A stretch of 64,000 nt of DNA from Oscillatoriales cyanobacterium CG2_30_40_61. Its GTDB lineage: Bacteria; Cyanobacteriota; Cyanobacteriia; Cyanobacteriales; Microcoleaceae. Position 1 is the stretch's first letter. The number at the start of each line of letters is the position of its first letter. This document shows, one piece after another, positions 27,508 to 36,752 of this stretch. The notes beneath the pieces are model-generated. The model was given only the letters and a program-made list of their open reading frames with translations, was not told where the DNA came from and searched no databases. The stretch spans positions 46,470 through 110,469 of the forward strand of contig MNYZ01000097.1 of the NCBI GenBank assembly GCA_001873365.1, given 5' to 3'. The translations under genes and the position numbers were made by a program.

Positions 27508-28734
27508 TTACACAGGATCAGACGGTAAATCTAGGGACTTTTGGGTTGAGTTTTTGGGGTCTAATTCTGCTGTTTCCGAGCTCCCCTCCACCGGAGATTT
27601 TTGTACCGGGGAAGGATGTTTAACCGTTGACCCCAACCAAGACATCGGAGTGGGTACGGGTTTATGGGCGGGTTGCCAACTGGGTAGGACATCGGATAAT
27701 TGTAACCCTTCGAGGGAAGATTTTGATTCGCGTAATTTATGCCAAACGGAACGGGACATTAACAAGGTATGTTCCACCCGGGCGGCTCCAATTTTTTCTA
27801 AATAGGCTTCTCGTTCCGGTTGATAGTCAGCCGATGCTAATTTTAGGGACACAGGGCCAAATTCCTGGGCTAAATGAGCCATCTGGGATAGCAATTCGGG
27901 ATAAAGCCAGGTATAGGCAGGATGCACGGTTAACTCGGCAACGTGGGGTTGACTTCCATCCCGGGATAACTGTACCTGAAAATACCCAATCGCCGCTTTG
28001 CGTTGGGGTTCAAACACATAGCCACTAACCTGCTCACTGCGACTAAACCATTGTTTGATTGCATCTACAACAGCCTGAATAAAACTGGTTTTAAAATCTA
28101 AAATATGACGGTCAAACACTTGCCGCAACAACGGAGGCATGGAAACCGTATCTAGTTGATAAAGTAGTTGAGCATCGGCATTACTCACGGGTAAGAGGTT
28201 GGGCAAATCCGGTTGAGAATTCGCCAAGGTTTGTAGCAATTCCGGTTCCACGACCCAATAGGTGATTTGAGCTAAGGGTTGAAATCCATTTTGCCGATAG
28301 AGTGCCATCAAACTGCTATCATTAACATTAACTTCTAATAGCCAGGTTCGCGCTTCCCAAAGGGTTTCAAAACAATACCGTAACAGTTGTGAACCGATAC
28401 TACTGTGATTGTTTAATCGATCTACAAATATTCGATCAATTCTCCAAGTGCTGCGGGTAGTGTTAAAAGGAGATACTTTAATCATCCCTAAAACTTGCCC
28501 AAACTGTTCAGCAATATAGGCATTAAATAGATTTTGGCAGGGGTTGGGAAACCAACTTAAAAACTTGAGCAACCCATACCAACGACTTAGCTGTTCTAAC
28601 TCCTGGGGCAATTCCGTGTCCGGATCATTTTGAGCATCGGCTTGGCGATAGAGTTGTTCAATCGCTTCTAGGTCGCGGTATTGAAACGGGCGAATATTAA
28701 ACTGGTTTTGATTTTGGGAAAGAAATAAATTCAT
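27508..28734 (-). CDS. GNAT family N-acetyltransferase
   Basis: 408 residues. The first ~170 form a GNAT domain with the acetyl-CoA-binding pattern RIDRIFVDRLNNHSSIGSQL and LEVNVNDSSLMALYRQNGF. The middle (about 200-330) looks like a second, degenerate GNAT-like fold (GYFQVQLSRDGSQPHVAELT), and the end is a disordered Pro/Ser tail. The substrate is not known. It is the first gene of the ruvX, DUF3727, mltG series on the minus strand, with only 2 bp between its stop and the ruvX start. Confidence 0.87.
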   Translation of the reverse strand: MNLFLSQNQNQFNIRPFQYRDLEAIEQLYRQADAQNDPDTELPQELEQLSRWYGLLKFLSWFPNPCQNLFNAYIAEQFGQVLGMIKVSPFNTTRSTWRIDRIFVDRLNNHSSIGSQLLRYCFETLWEARTWLLEVNVNDSSLMALYRQNGFQPLAQITYWVVEPELLQTLANSQPDLPNLLPVSNADAQLLYQLDTVSMPPLLRQVFDRHILDFKTSFIQAVVDAIKQWFSRSEQVSGYVFEPQRKAAIGYFQVQLSRDGSQPHVAELTVHPAYTWLYPELLSQMAHLAQEFGPVSLKLASADYQPEREAYLEKIGAARVEHTLLMSRSVWHKLRESKSSLEGLQLSDVLPSWQPAHKPVPTPMSWLGSTVKHPSPVQKSPVEGSSETAELDPKNSTQKSLDLPSDPV

Positions 28735-28904
28735 TGAATCAACTTAGGTAAAGGGGTTATCAGTTATTAGTCAAGAATTAGTTTTATAGTTATCTAAATT
28801 AATTATAAACAGTTAAGAATAATCAGAGCTTTCAACTGATGCTCTGGAGGCGAGGTTTCCCCTGCCTGTCAGATTAATTTCCTCGCCCCTACAAGATAAC
28901 TGAT

Positions 28905-30092
28905 TTACTGATGATTAATTACTGATAACGGGCGAATCAGTACCAGTGGAGTTTGCTCATCGGCATTTCCAGCCGGATTACTTCTTAAGGCTTGCTCGAT
29001 TAAAGCCGGGGAAAGACCGGAAGTTGCTGCTAATATTTTAACCGCTTTTAAATCGTTCACGTCTACAATTGCCGCCCCTAACCCGGTTTCTTTTTGTAGG
29101 GTGTTAACTACATTTTGAGGATCACCCGGCCCTAGGACAATAAATTGATCATAGGGTGGCAAAGTTCCGGTCACATCATCAATTAGTCGGGCTTGTTCAC
29201 CCGCCAACTGATAAAATACCCCCGGTTTCCCTAAAAGTTTGGCTATAGTTCCTACCACAATAGCAAATAATACCCGGACTGGCCCAACCTGATTTACTAA
29301 GGTTTGCATTCCGCAGGCCGTAGCTAAACTAGAGGTAGGCATAAAGAAATAACAGACCCGTTGGGCTACCCATCCGGGCTTGATTTGGCTAGGATGGTAA
29401 AATCGCCCCTGCATTAAAGCCACCGGGGTTTCTCCCAAGGTGACAATATCCCCGGCTTGAGCATGGGGAAGTACATACCGTTTAATCACCTCAACGGGAT
29501 CATCAATATGGGTTAATAAATGGGTACGAATCGGATAAACTTCCGCAACCCCTTCTACAACTCGTTTATTCGGAGCCAGGGTCGGATCGGGATATTGTAG
29601 AGGTAGGACAAGGTGGCGAACTTTGGGGATGCGTCCTTCTGGCCCATAGGTTAGATACTTAACCTTTACCCAAGCCGATTGTAAGGATTTTAGATCTTCT
29701 CCTTCAATTTCAACTACAACTTGAATAATGGTGATTTTTTTGGCTTTAACAATATACCCAAACCAATAGTTATCTGCCCTAGCACCTGCATCAATATGGG
29801 CTGGAATCACTTTAATTGTATGTTTAATCCCGTCTAAACTCGCTTTAGACAAAAGGGTGAGTTGGGCGGTGACTTCCGGGATCATGATCTCCAAATTTGA
29901 GGTCAGGTTTTGGAATTCCAGTTCTCCGCGCAAGACATAATGGCGGTGGTCGGATAAATCCAGATTCCATTCTCCCCGCGTCAGTTCTAGTTTATTCCCC
30001 GGACGCAGACGATATTGAATTTCTAGCCCCAATGTTCCTAAACCTAGTAAAACTAATGCGGCTGTTGTTACCAGGCTCAAACCTGCTGCCAT
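28905..30092 (-). CDS. CofE-like (F420-0:gamma-glutamyl ligase-type) protein
   Basis: 395 residues with one N-terminal hydrophobic span (LVTTAALVLLGLGTLGLEIQ). The second half carries features of the CofE ligase family: TLGETPVALMQGRFYHPSQI, GTLPPYDQFIVLGPGDPQNVV and LGAAIVDVNDLKAVKIL. Cyanobacterial members are annotated as F420-0:gamma-glutamyl ligases, but these organisms are not generally known to make F420 by the standard route, so the true substrate is open. It is divergent from cruF, with a gap of about 270 bp that should hold both promoters. Confidence 0.75.
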   Translation of the reverse strand: MAAGLSLVTTAALVLLGLGTLGLEIQYRLRPGNKLELTRGEWNLDLSDHRHYVLRGELEFQNLTSNLEIMIPEVTAQLTLLSKASLDGIKHTIKVIPAHIDAGARADNYWFGYIVKAKKITIIQVVVEIEGEDLKSLQSAWVKVKYLTYGPEGRIPKVRHLVLPLQYPDPTLAPNKRVVEGVAEVYPIRTHLLTHIDDPVEVIKRYVLPHAQAGDIVTLGETPVALMQGRFYHPSQIKPGWVAQRVCYFFMPTSSLATACGMQTLVNQVGPVRVLFAIVVGTIAKLLGKPGVFYQLAGEQARLIDDVTGTLPPYDQFIVLGPGDPQNVVNTLQKETGLGAAIVDVNDLKAVKILAATSGLSPALIEQALRSNPAGNADEQTPLVLIRPLSVINHQ

Positions 30093-30361
30093 TACACCAC
30101 TTCCCCTTTTTAATGTGCGTAGTTATACAAACCGACATCCGATTTGCACTCCCATCCTACCGCAGCCCGTCTCTTCTAAAATTCTTAAGTTAAATTACAA
30201 AAACCGTCATTGAATCAGCCCAAGTATTAATAAGACTTATTCTACCCGGATTTGGAGGAGATTAGGTCAGATAGAAGCGCTAAAGGGTATATTCTGATAT
30301 AAAGATTTGTAAAATTCACCAAAAACACTTGGCGTATCTTAATACTTTCTCAAGGAGTCCC

Positions 30362-31279
30362 ATGAAGCACAAGTCAATTGCAGAACGATTTTGCCTCACG
30401 GCTCACGTTGTGTCAACCCTATTTGGACTGGCGGGGTTATTATTTATTCTGCCTAACCCTGAACTGGTAGCCAATTTACCTCCCATGGGGATGAATATTT
30501 TCGTCTGGAGTATGGCGACCGGAGGTGTGGCCTATATTGTGTTTGGGGCGGCGACCCTGGCATTATATGGCCATAGGACTTTAGGACTAGGAACCACCTT
30601 AGCCTTTATGATTCCCTCCCTATTGTTATCCTTATCCAGTGAACTTTTAGGAACTAGCACCGGATTTCCCTTTGGTCATTATCAGTATTTGAGTGGTTTA
30701 GGTTATAAAATCGCCGGACTGGTTCCCTTCACCATTCCCTTATCTTGGTTTTATATGGGTTTAACTTGCTATTTGTTAGCCCGGGCTGGTTTAAAATTAA
30801 AAATGGGAGACAGTTGGATACGTCAACTCTCAGCCTTAGCATTAGGAGCCGTATTGCTAACCGCTTGGGACTTAGTATTAGACCCAGCCATGAGTCAAGC
30901 TCCTTTTCCCTTTTGGCAATTTCAAGAAGTGGGTGAATTCTTTGGAATGCCCTACCGAAATTTAGCAGGTTGGATGGGAACGGGCTTTATCTTTATGAGC
31001 GTCGGGGCGTTTTTATGGCGGAGAACTCCGATTGTTTTATCTCGCTCCCAATTAACCTTACCCCTGATTGTTTATATCACCAATTTCTTCTTTGGAGCAG
31101 CAATTACCGTTGTAGAATTAGATGCTCGGTTCCTATTTCCCGTGGCTTTAAGTATTCTATTTGGGGTAATTCCAGCAATAATTTTCTGGTGGAATGCTAA
31201 ACCTTCTTTAGATACTATGGAAAGTTTATTATCTAGCGATAATGTAACTCCATCGACCGTTGAAGCCGTTGTGAAGTAA
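30362..31279 (+). CDS. cruF: Carotenoid 1',2'-hydratase CruF
   Basis: 305 residues from ATG 30362, with AAGGAG 4 nt upstream. It is a membrane protein with about eight spans that hydrates the psi end of gamma-carotene-type intermediates on the way to myxoxanthophyll. The conserved block LSSELLGTSTGFPFGHYQYL and the LTAWDLVLDPAMSQ motif with acidic residues in spans identify the family. cruG, which adds the sugar to the hydroxyl formed here, follows on the same strand. A small terminator lies between the two (31298-31320). Confidence 0.92.
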   Translation: MKHKSIAERFCLTAHVVSTLFGLAGLLFILPNPELVANLPPMGMNIFVWSMATGGVAYIVFGAATLALYGHRTLGLGTTLAFMIPSLLLSLSSELLGTSTGFPFGHYQYLSGLGYKIAGLVPFTIPLSWFYMGLTCYLLARAGLKLKMGDSWIRQLSALALGAVLLTAWDLVLDPAMSQAPFPFWQFQEVGEFFGMPYRNLAGWMGTGFIFMSVGAFLWRRTPIVLSRSQLTLPLIVYITNFFFGAAITVVELDARFLFPVALSILFGVIPAIIFWWNAKPSLDTMESLLSSDNVTPSTVEAVVK

Positions 31280-31297
31280 CAATTAATATTTAAAAAG

Positions 31298-31320
31298 GAT
31301 GGGCTTTACCCATCTTTTTT
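31298..31320 (+). terminator. Small terminator between cruF and cruG
   Basis: GATGGG-CTTTA-CCCATC followed by TTTTTT, 18 bp past the cruF stop. It should at least lower read-through into cruG. Confidence 0.8.
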
Positions 31321-31377
31321 ATCCTTCTTTGTGTCTTTGTCCCTTTGTGTTTCCTATTCCCTTCTATACTAATTTTA

Positions 31378-32607
31378 ATGTTGAATCCAATCTTATTAAT
31401 AATTCCTAATTTCTCCGAGACTAATTCTGGGGTTATATTATTTTTTGGGGTGATATTACTGTTACAAATTCCCGCCGCCATAATTTTATTATCCCGATTA
31501 TTCAAAGGAGCGATTAGGGTTCCCCCTCTACAACCCCAAAACCCCAGCTTAGAAATGTTAGGAACCGTGAGTATTGTGGTTCCCACCTTGAATGAAGCCG
31601 CCCGGGTCACGCCCTGTTTAGAAGGGCTAACCCGGCAAAGTTATGAAGTACGAGAAATCCTAATTGTTGATAGTCATTCCCAGGATGGAACCCAGGATAT
31701 TGTTAAACAATTTGCTGAATCTGATCCGAGATTTAGACTAATTTTAGATGATCCTTTACCTCCCGAGTGGGTGGGTCGTCCTTGGGCATTAAATACGGGT
31801 TTTTTAAATAGTTCTGAAAAAAGTGAATGGATTTTAGGAATTGATGCGGATACGATCCCGCAACCGGGTTTAGTGGCGAGTGTGGTTAAAGTTGCGATCG
31901 CAAATCAATATGATTTATTATCATTATCCTGTAAATTTATTCTGAAATATCCGGGGGAATTGTGGTTACAACCCGCCCTATTAATGACTTTAGTTTATCG
32001 GTTTGGATCGCCGGATTTATCGCCACAAAAACCCGAACGGGTGATGGCTAATGGTCAATGTTTTTTATGTCGGCGTTCGGTATTAGAAAAAGTGGGAGGC
32101 TATTCTACTGCTAAAAATTCCTTTTGTGATGATGTCACCTTAGCTAGAAATATTGCTCAACAAGGCTTTAAAGTCGGGTTTTTAGATGGGGCTAATGTGT
32201 TAACGGTGAGAATGTATGATGGATTAAAAGATACTTGGGAAGGTTGGGGGCGATCGCTCGATCTCAAAGATGCTTGTTCTAAAAGCCAACTCTGGGGAGA
32301 TTTATTTCTATTATTAGCAGTTCAAGCCTTACCCTTACCATTATTACTAATTAATCTGTTATTTTCTTCTAGTCTATCCTTACCCGGTTTTTTAAGTTCA
32401 ACCCTATTAGGATTAAACGGTTTTTTACTGTTTCTACGGATAATATTAACCGCCGCCATTTCTTTATCTTATGATTTGAGTCAAGCTCAAATGCCTTGGG
32501 TATTTTGGTTATCTCCCCTAGCTGATCCAGTAGCCGTATTAAGATTGTGGATATCAGCAACCCAGACTCAAATTCAATGGCGGGGTCGGGTTTATGATAA
32601 AACCTAA
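31378..32607 (+). CDS. cruG: Carotenoid 2-O-glycosyltransferase CruG
   Basis: 409 residues from ATG 31378. A family 2 glycosyltransferase with one N-terminal span and three C-terminal spans. The nucleotide-sugar site is intact: VSIVVPTLNEAARV, LIVDSHSQDGTQDI, the DxD-type LGIDADTIPQPG, and EGWGRSLDLKD, a QxxRW-like stretch. CruG attaches the sugar to the 2'-hydroxyl made by CruF, the last step to myxoxanthophyll glycoside, a thylakoid and cell envelope pigment in cyanobacteria. The assignment rests on both the sequence and the cruF neighbour. Confidence 0.9.
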   Translation: MLNPILLIIPNFSETNSGVILFFGVILLLQIPAAIILLSRLFKGAIRVPPLQPQNPSLEMLGTVSIVVPTLNEAARVTPCLEGLTRQSYEVREILIVDSHSQDGTQDIVKQFAESDPRFRLILDDPLPPEWVGRPWALNTGFLNSSEKSEWILGIDADTIPQPGLVASVVKVAIANQYDLLSLSCKFILKYPGELWLQPALLMTLVYRFGSPDLSPQKPERVMANGQCFLCRRSVLEKVGGYSTAKNSFCDDVTLARNIAQQGFKVGFLDGANVLTVRMYDGLKDTWEGWGRSLDLKDACSKSQLWGDLFLLLAVQALPLPLLLINLLFSSSLSLPGFLSSTLLGLNGFLLFLRIILTAAISLSYDLSQAQMPWVFWLSPLADPVAVLRLWISATQTQIQWRGRVYDKT

Positions 32608-32641
32608 GAAACCGGGCCTCTTGAGAAACCCGGTTTCCATC

Positions 32642-32911
32642 TTAGTTAACTCGTTCTAACTGCCAGAGAATTTGATTACCTTCTCGCCGCACTCTGGATA
32701 CCTCCCAGTTGCGCCAGGCCCAGTTATCTCCTCGACTGGTGACAGCACTAGCATTAATATCCATGAGATCAGCCAGTTCAGAACTACTGATTAAGTAGCC
32801 CTTGGTAGCAATTTCATCAGCAATATGCAGGGTTTCGATCAAATTGCGAAGTTGGTTCACCCTAACCTCGCGCGGTAGGTTTTCCAGTGAATCGTTAATT
32901 AGGTCAGTCAT
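32642..32911 (-). CDS. Small conserved-type protein, possible helix-turn-helix
   Basis: 89 residues, soluble, acidic at the start and basic/Trp-rich at the end. The segment YLISSSELADLMDINASAVT has the spacing of a helix-turn-helix, and WAWRNWEVSRVRREGNQILW could be a beta wing, so a small DNA-binding protein is possible. I do not recognise a named family. It is 62 bp downstream of rimM on the same strand. Confidence 0.65.
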   Translation of the reverse strand: MTDLINDSLENLPREVRVNQLRNLIETLHIADEIATKGYLISSSELADLMDINASAVTSRGDNWAWRNWEVSRVRREGNQILWQLERVN

Positions 32912-32972
32912 GGCAAGATCTCAGACAGCAAGATTAGAGTCTATCATACAGCCCGTTAACAAAAGGTTTCGT

Positions 32973-33590
32973 TCATGTCATTTTCTCAATTAACCCAGGG
33001 GGCGGGGTAATTTCAATTCGTTTTTGTTCTAAATCGACAGTTGGAACAATCTCTTTTACAAAGGGAATCAAAACCGTGGGTAGGGGTTTAGGTTTACGTT
33101 TCTGTTTAGATTTACGATGAATTCCCTCGGGAATTGGTTCACAAACAAGCGTATCCTGGGTAGGAGTCGGGGAATATAATTCCACTTCCAGTAAATCATT
33201 CCCGGCGGAAATCACATCTATAACTTTTCCAATCGCCTCCGCTTTTTCCTGGTCAAATACTTCCAACCCAATTAAATCCAAAACATAAAATTCACCTTCC
33301 TCTAAATGGGGACGATCTTGATCAGTAATCAATAATGGACAGCCCTGTAAAGCCTCCGCCTGATTCCGATCTTCAATTCCTTCGATTTCCACCACATAAA
33401 TGCCCTTACTCGGCATTAAATAGCCACCCAAAAATTCCACCGCTTCGGGTTCAGTTTGTCCCGGCTTTAATAACCATCGTTGTCCCGGTTCAATAAATCG
33501 TTCGGGAAAATCCGAATTGGGATAAACCCGGACTTCTCCCCTTAACCCATGAGCCGCAACAACTGTCCCGATCTCGATCCACTCAGACAT
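32973..33590 (-). CDS. rimM: Ribosome maturation factor RimM
   Basis: 205 residues. It binds S19 and assists maturation of the 30S head. The N-terminal RimM domain begins IGTVVAAHGLRGEVRVYP. The PRC-barrel follows with GEFYVLDLIGLEVFD and LLEVEL, and the C-terminus has the conserved VLIPFVKEIVPTVDLEQKRIEITPPPGL. Between them is a basic insertion (HRKSKQKRKPKP), typical of cyanobacterial members. It is divergent from the TPR gene and may be co-transcribed with the small protein downstream. Confidence 0.95.
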   Translation of the reverse strand: MSEWIEIGTVVAAHGLRGEVRVYPNSDFPERFIEPGQRWLLKPGQTEPEAVEFLGGYLMPSKGIYVVEIEGIEDRNQAEALQGCPLLITDQDRPHLEEGEFYVLDLIGLEVFDQEKAEAIGKVIDVISAGNDLLEVELYSPTPTQDTLVCEPIPEGIHRKSKQKRKPKPLPTVLIPFVKEIVPTVDLEQKRIEITPPPGLIEKMT

Positions 33591-33677
33591 GATAGTATTT
33601 CTTAATTCTTGCTGTTCTTCAATAATTTGATCCTGGGGATCTCCAATTTGGATTTCCTCGATTTACGCTTAGATGAT

Positions 33678-35048
33678 ATGAAAAACACAAACAAATTTGC
33701 GCTCACCTTCGCCTTTTGTCGATTTGAGACAGTGGGGAAGTTCACACCTAAGCTATTTGATCAACGGAGCCCGATTGCTACCGCTACCATTTTACTGTTT
33801 TTTACCTGTTTATCCCCATATTCCCTAGCTCAAAATTCCCCGTTATCAGAATCTTCGGTGCGGGAACAGGAGATTAAAAATCAAGTAGAAAATCAGGTTG
33901 ATAATACCTTCCGTCGGTATCTGGGATTATTAAGTTTAATTTTACTATTGTTACTGCTTTTAAATACGATCGCAGCCTGCGGAGTTTGGTTTTTACTGAA
34001 AAAATTAGCCCAACAAACCGCATCCGCAGAGCAGGAAATTGAAAGTCTTAAAACCGATACCCTGACGGAGATGGAACGGGTACTTACAGAAGCTAGACAA
34101 ATTTTATATCAATTGCAAAATAAAAATGATTTAGCCTATGAAACCTTACAAACTCTAACAACTCAAACTCCTTTACCTGTAATTGAAGCGGTTTTGGCGG
34201 AACAACCAGAAAACCAGAATGGGGGTTCAGAAATTGGGGAATTATTACCCGAAAATGATCAATCTGTAACCGATGAAACAGCACTCCCGGTAAATTCAGA
34301 TCAGGAAGTTTCAGTCCCGATTGTATTACCTATTCCCTCGGAAAACGAGAACAATCAAACTCCGGCTCCGGTCGCAGTTGCAGAAAAATCTCCTGACCCA
34401 ACGGACGCGCCAACTCCAGTATTAGAGGTCGAACCTGAAGCAGAACTTAAACAAGCAATTAGTTTAGCAAAACAGGGAGATAAATTATTTTTGGATGGAG
34501 ATTTAGAAGCGGCAATTGAAAGTTATGATCAGGCGTTAAAAATTAAACCTGATTTAGCAGAAGTTTGGAATAATCGCGGGGTAGCACTGACCCGATTACA
34601 ACGATATCATGAAGCGATTGTTTCCTATGAAAGTGCAATTCAATTGCGATATAATTATGCCGATGCTTGGAATAATCGAGGAGTGGCTTTAGGAAAACTC
34701 AATCATTATGAAGCTGCGATTTTATCCTACCAACGGGCTATTGATTTAAAGTCTAATTATATGGATGCCTGGAATAATCGGGGCTTTGCTTTAGCTAAAC
34801 TGCAAAAGTATGATGAGGCGATTTCATCCTATAATCAAGCGGCAAAAATTCGTCCTGATTTTTACAGAATTTGGTATAATAAAGCCCGATGTTATGCGGT
34901 TCAAGGGCAAGCAGAATTAGCCCTAGAAAATCTAAAACGGGCTATGCGGTTAAATCCTGAAGCCTGTCAAAAGTTAGTGAAACGGGAAACGGATTTTGAT
35001 CCAATTCGACAGGATAAAAACTTTAAAAACTTAAATTTTGACTCCTAA
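33678..35048 (+). CDS. TPR-repeat membrane protein
   Basis: 456 residues from ATG 33678 (an earlier in-frame start at 33609 is possible). A hydrophobic signal-like segment (ATATILLFFTCLSPYSLAQ) is followed by a membrane span (YLGLLSLILLLLLLLNTIAA), then a coiled coil and an acidic, Pro-rich linker. Four to five TPR units (about 255-440) repeat AxxxWNNRGxALxxLxxYxxAIxSYxxAI with strong internal similarity. TPRs bind partner proteins, so this is a membrane-anchored scaffold. It is followed by a gene (35062) that seems to be its short paralogue. Confidence 0.87.
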   Translation: MKNTNKFALTFAFCRFETVGKFTPKLFDQRSPIATATILLFFTCLSPYSLAQNSPLSESSVREQEIKNQVENQVDNTFRRYLGLLSLILLLLLLLNTIAACGVWFLLKKLAQQTASAEQEIESLKTDTLTEMERVLTEARQILYQLQNKNDLAYETLQTLTTQTPLPVIEAVLAEQPENQNGGSEIGELLPENDQSVTDETALPVNSDQEVSVPIVLPIPSENENNQTPAPVAVAEKSPDPTDAPTPVLEVEPEAELKQAISLAKQGDKLFLDGDLEAAIESYDQALKIKPDLAEVWNNRGVALTRLQRYHEAIVSYESAIQLRYNYADAWNNRGVALGKLNHYEAAILSYQRAIDLKSNYMDAWNNRGFALAKLQKYDEAISSYNQAAKIRPDFYRIWYNKARCYAVQGQAELALENLKRAMRLNPEACQKLVKRETDFDPIRQDKNFKNLNFDS

Positions 35049-35061
35049 TTATTGCATTTAA

Positions 35062-35652
35062 ATGAATATAATTGAATTAATTTTTGTTGGTTTTCCCGCT
35101 TGTTTGAGTCTTTTTTTTCCGGGTTTATTGGATTATGAATCCTCTAAATTTCCAGGTTTAATTAATTACCCGTCTGACTATTCCTTAGCTACCTCCTATA
35201 CCAGCAGCGAGGGTGTAGATACTACCAGACGGTATCGAATTTTAATCCGGGATTTAGTTCAAACGGAAATTTCCCAAAGCTTTAGGCGAGTTAACCCGTT
35301 ATTATCAACTTGGATTTTAGTTGCTGTCTTAGTTCCTAGTGCTAGTGTTTTAAGTATTTTAATTTTGTTTTTTAAAATTACCCGAGACAGTCGTAAATTC
35401 TCCCAACATTTACAGACTGTGAAAGATGATTTTATTCCTGAATTTTATGCAAGAATTGGTGAAGCGCAGGACATTGTTTATGATCTTCAGGATTCTTTTC
35501 AAGTCACAGAAGAAGCAATTCAAGGAATACAAGATAGACTAGACTCTCTTTCGACTCAAGATGATGATTTGGAAGAATATACGATAGAAGATGATAAAAA
35601 GAGACTCAGAAATCGACGACTTAACCTATCAAAAAATCAGGATATTGTTTGA
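35062..35652 (+). CDS. Membrane protein of unknown function, paralogue-like to the TPR protein
   Basis: 196 residues. A hydrophobic start, one span near residues 82-106 (LSTWILVAVLVPSASVLSIL), then a coiled-coil region with heptad pattern and an acidic-to-basic tail. Its layout (signal-like start, linker with Arg-rich QSFRRV, span, coiled coil) repeats that of the preceding TPR protein (NTFRRYLGL, span, coiled coil), but the TPR part is missing. It starts 13 bp after that gene, so they are co-transcribed. They may form a membrane pair. Confidence 0.7.
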   Translation: MNIIELIFVGFPACLSLFFPGLLDYESSKFPGLINYPSDYSLATSYTSSEGVDTTRRYRILIRDLVQTEISQSFRRVNPLLSTWILVAVLVPSASVLSILILFFKITRDSRKFSQHLQTVKDDFIPEFYARIGEAQDIVYDLQDSFQVTEEAIQGIQDRLDSLSTQDDDLEEYTIEDDKKRLRNRRLNLSKNQDIV

Positions 35653-35713
35653 CCTGTATTATCGGAGCAATTCATGAATTACCCCGATAATAATTCTCTA
35701 CGCATGGAGTCCC

Positions 35714-35780
35714 AGAAACCGGGTTTTTTAGAGAAATTGTGGGTCAAAACCAAGTATTTTCGGAAAAAAACCCGGTTTCT
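35714..35780. repeat. Palindrome-core-palindrome repeat, degenerate
   Basis: AGAAACCGGGTTTTTTAGAGA and AAAAAACCCGGTTTCTTT flank a core unlike that at 1411. It is a diverged member of the family that is frequent at the window edges, lying between two convergent genes. Confidence 0.7.
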
Positions 35781-35818
35781 TTGGTTGGGTGCGTAAGTCC
35801 TGTTTGAGTTAATATAAA

Positions 35819-36610
35819 TTAAACAAAGACATATTGACTACTATCTAATGTTGATGCAATATTCCCTTGAACAACTGCTAATAACTGTTGTGACCCATTC
35901 GGATTTAGTTTAAAAATTGCCACTCCTGCGGGTACATTGGCGGGCAAATTACCAATAGTATATAAATCGCGAGTCCCGCCTAGGAGTAACTTATCTTCAT
36001 TACCATTAAAATCCGTAATCAGGGTATAGCCTAAATTCTCATTGGAAATGCCCACCAGGGTATCATTACCCCGGTCGCCTAAGAGCAAATCACTTCCGGT
36101 TCCACCAATTAAACTATCATTACCTTGACCGCCATAAATGGAATCATCTCCACCATCACCAAATAGCGTATCCTCGTCGTTATTTCCAAAGATTACATCG
36201 GCGTCTGGCCCGCCATAAACCGTATCCACTCCGACATCACCAAACAGAGTATCAAGTCCATTACTTCCGATCAGTAAATCATTTCCTTGACCAGAAAATA
36301 TAAGATCATCTCCATTTTGTCCTTCGAGGAAATCATCTCCCAGGAAACCAATAATTGTATCATTTCCATCTCGACCGGCAATCACATCACGAAGTGCTGT
36401 TCCTTCTAAAATATCATCATTTTTTGTGCCAATCAGGGATGTAGCCGGGGTTAAGGGTGAAACTTGATCTCCATTACGACGTAAAAAGAAAGAGTCTGCA
36501 CCTTCACCGCCGATAAGTGTATCCACTTCATCATTAAATACAATGACGGCTGGGGTAGCAGTGTTGGTTTCTCTAGCCACAGGGATAGATAGGGTTTGAA
36601 AGTTTGACAT
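35819..36610 (-). CDS. RTX-type calcium-binding protein
   Basis: 263 residues. From about 70 to 190 it is built of GGxGxDxLxx nonapeptides (for example GRDGNDTIIG, GGQGNDSLIGG, GDRGNDTLVG), about a dozen in a row, which fold as a beta roll binding calcium. The N-terminus has no signal peptide, as expected for type I secretion. The C-terminus is a 60-residue segment ending SQYVFV that could act as the uncleaved secretion signal. No transporter gene is nearby. A secreted or surface Ca-binding role is likely, and no enzymatic domain is visible. Confidence 0.87.
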   Translation of the reverse strand: MSNFQTLSIPVARETNTATPAVIVFNDEVDTLIGGEGADSFFLRRNGDQVSPLTPATSLIGTKNDDILEGTALRDVIAGRDGNDTIIGFLGDDFLEGQNGDDLIFSGQGNDLLIGSNGLDTLFGDVGVDTVYGGPDADVIFGNNDEDTLFGDGGDDSIYGGQGNDSLIGGTGSDLLLGDRGNDTLVGISNENLGYTLITDFNGNEDKLLLGGTRDLYTIGNLPANVPAGVAIFKLNPNGSQQLLAVVQGNIASTLDSSQYVFV

Positions 36611-36752
36611 TGTACTTCAGGGTAAACAACAAGCGAGGGTGGGAATAAAAACAACATTTTACACTCAATTAACTATTTTTTATATCCTACAAACTTCTCT
36701 ATAAACGGTTATGTTGTTTTTTGCTCCGCTCCTCTAAACCAATAGACTCCGA

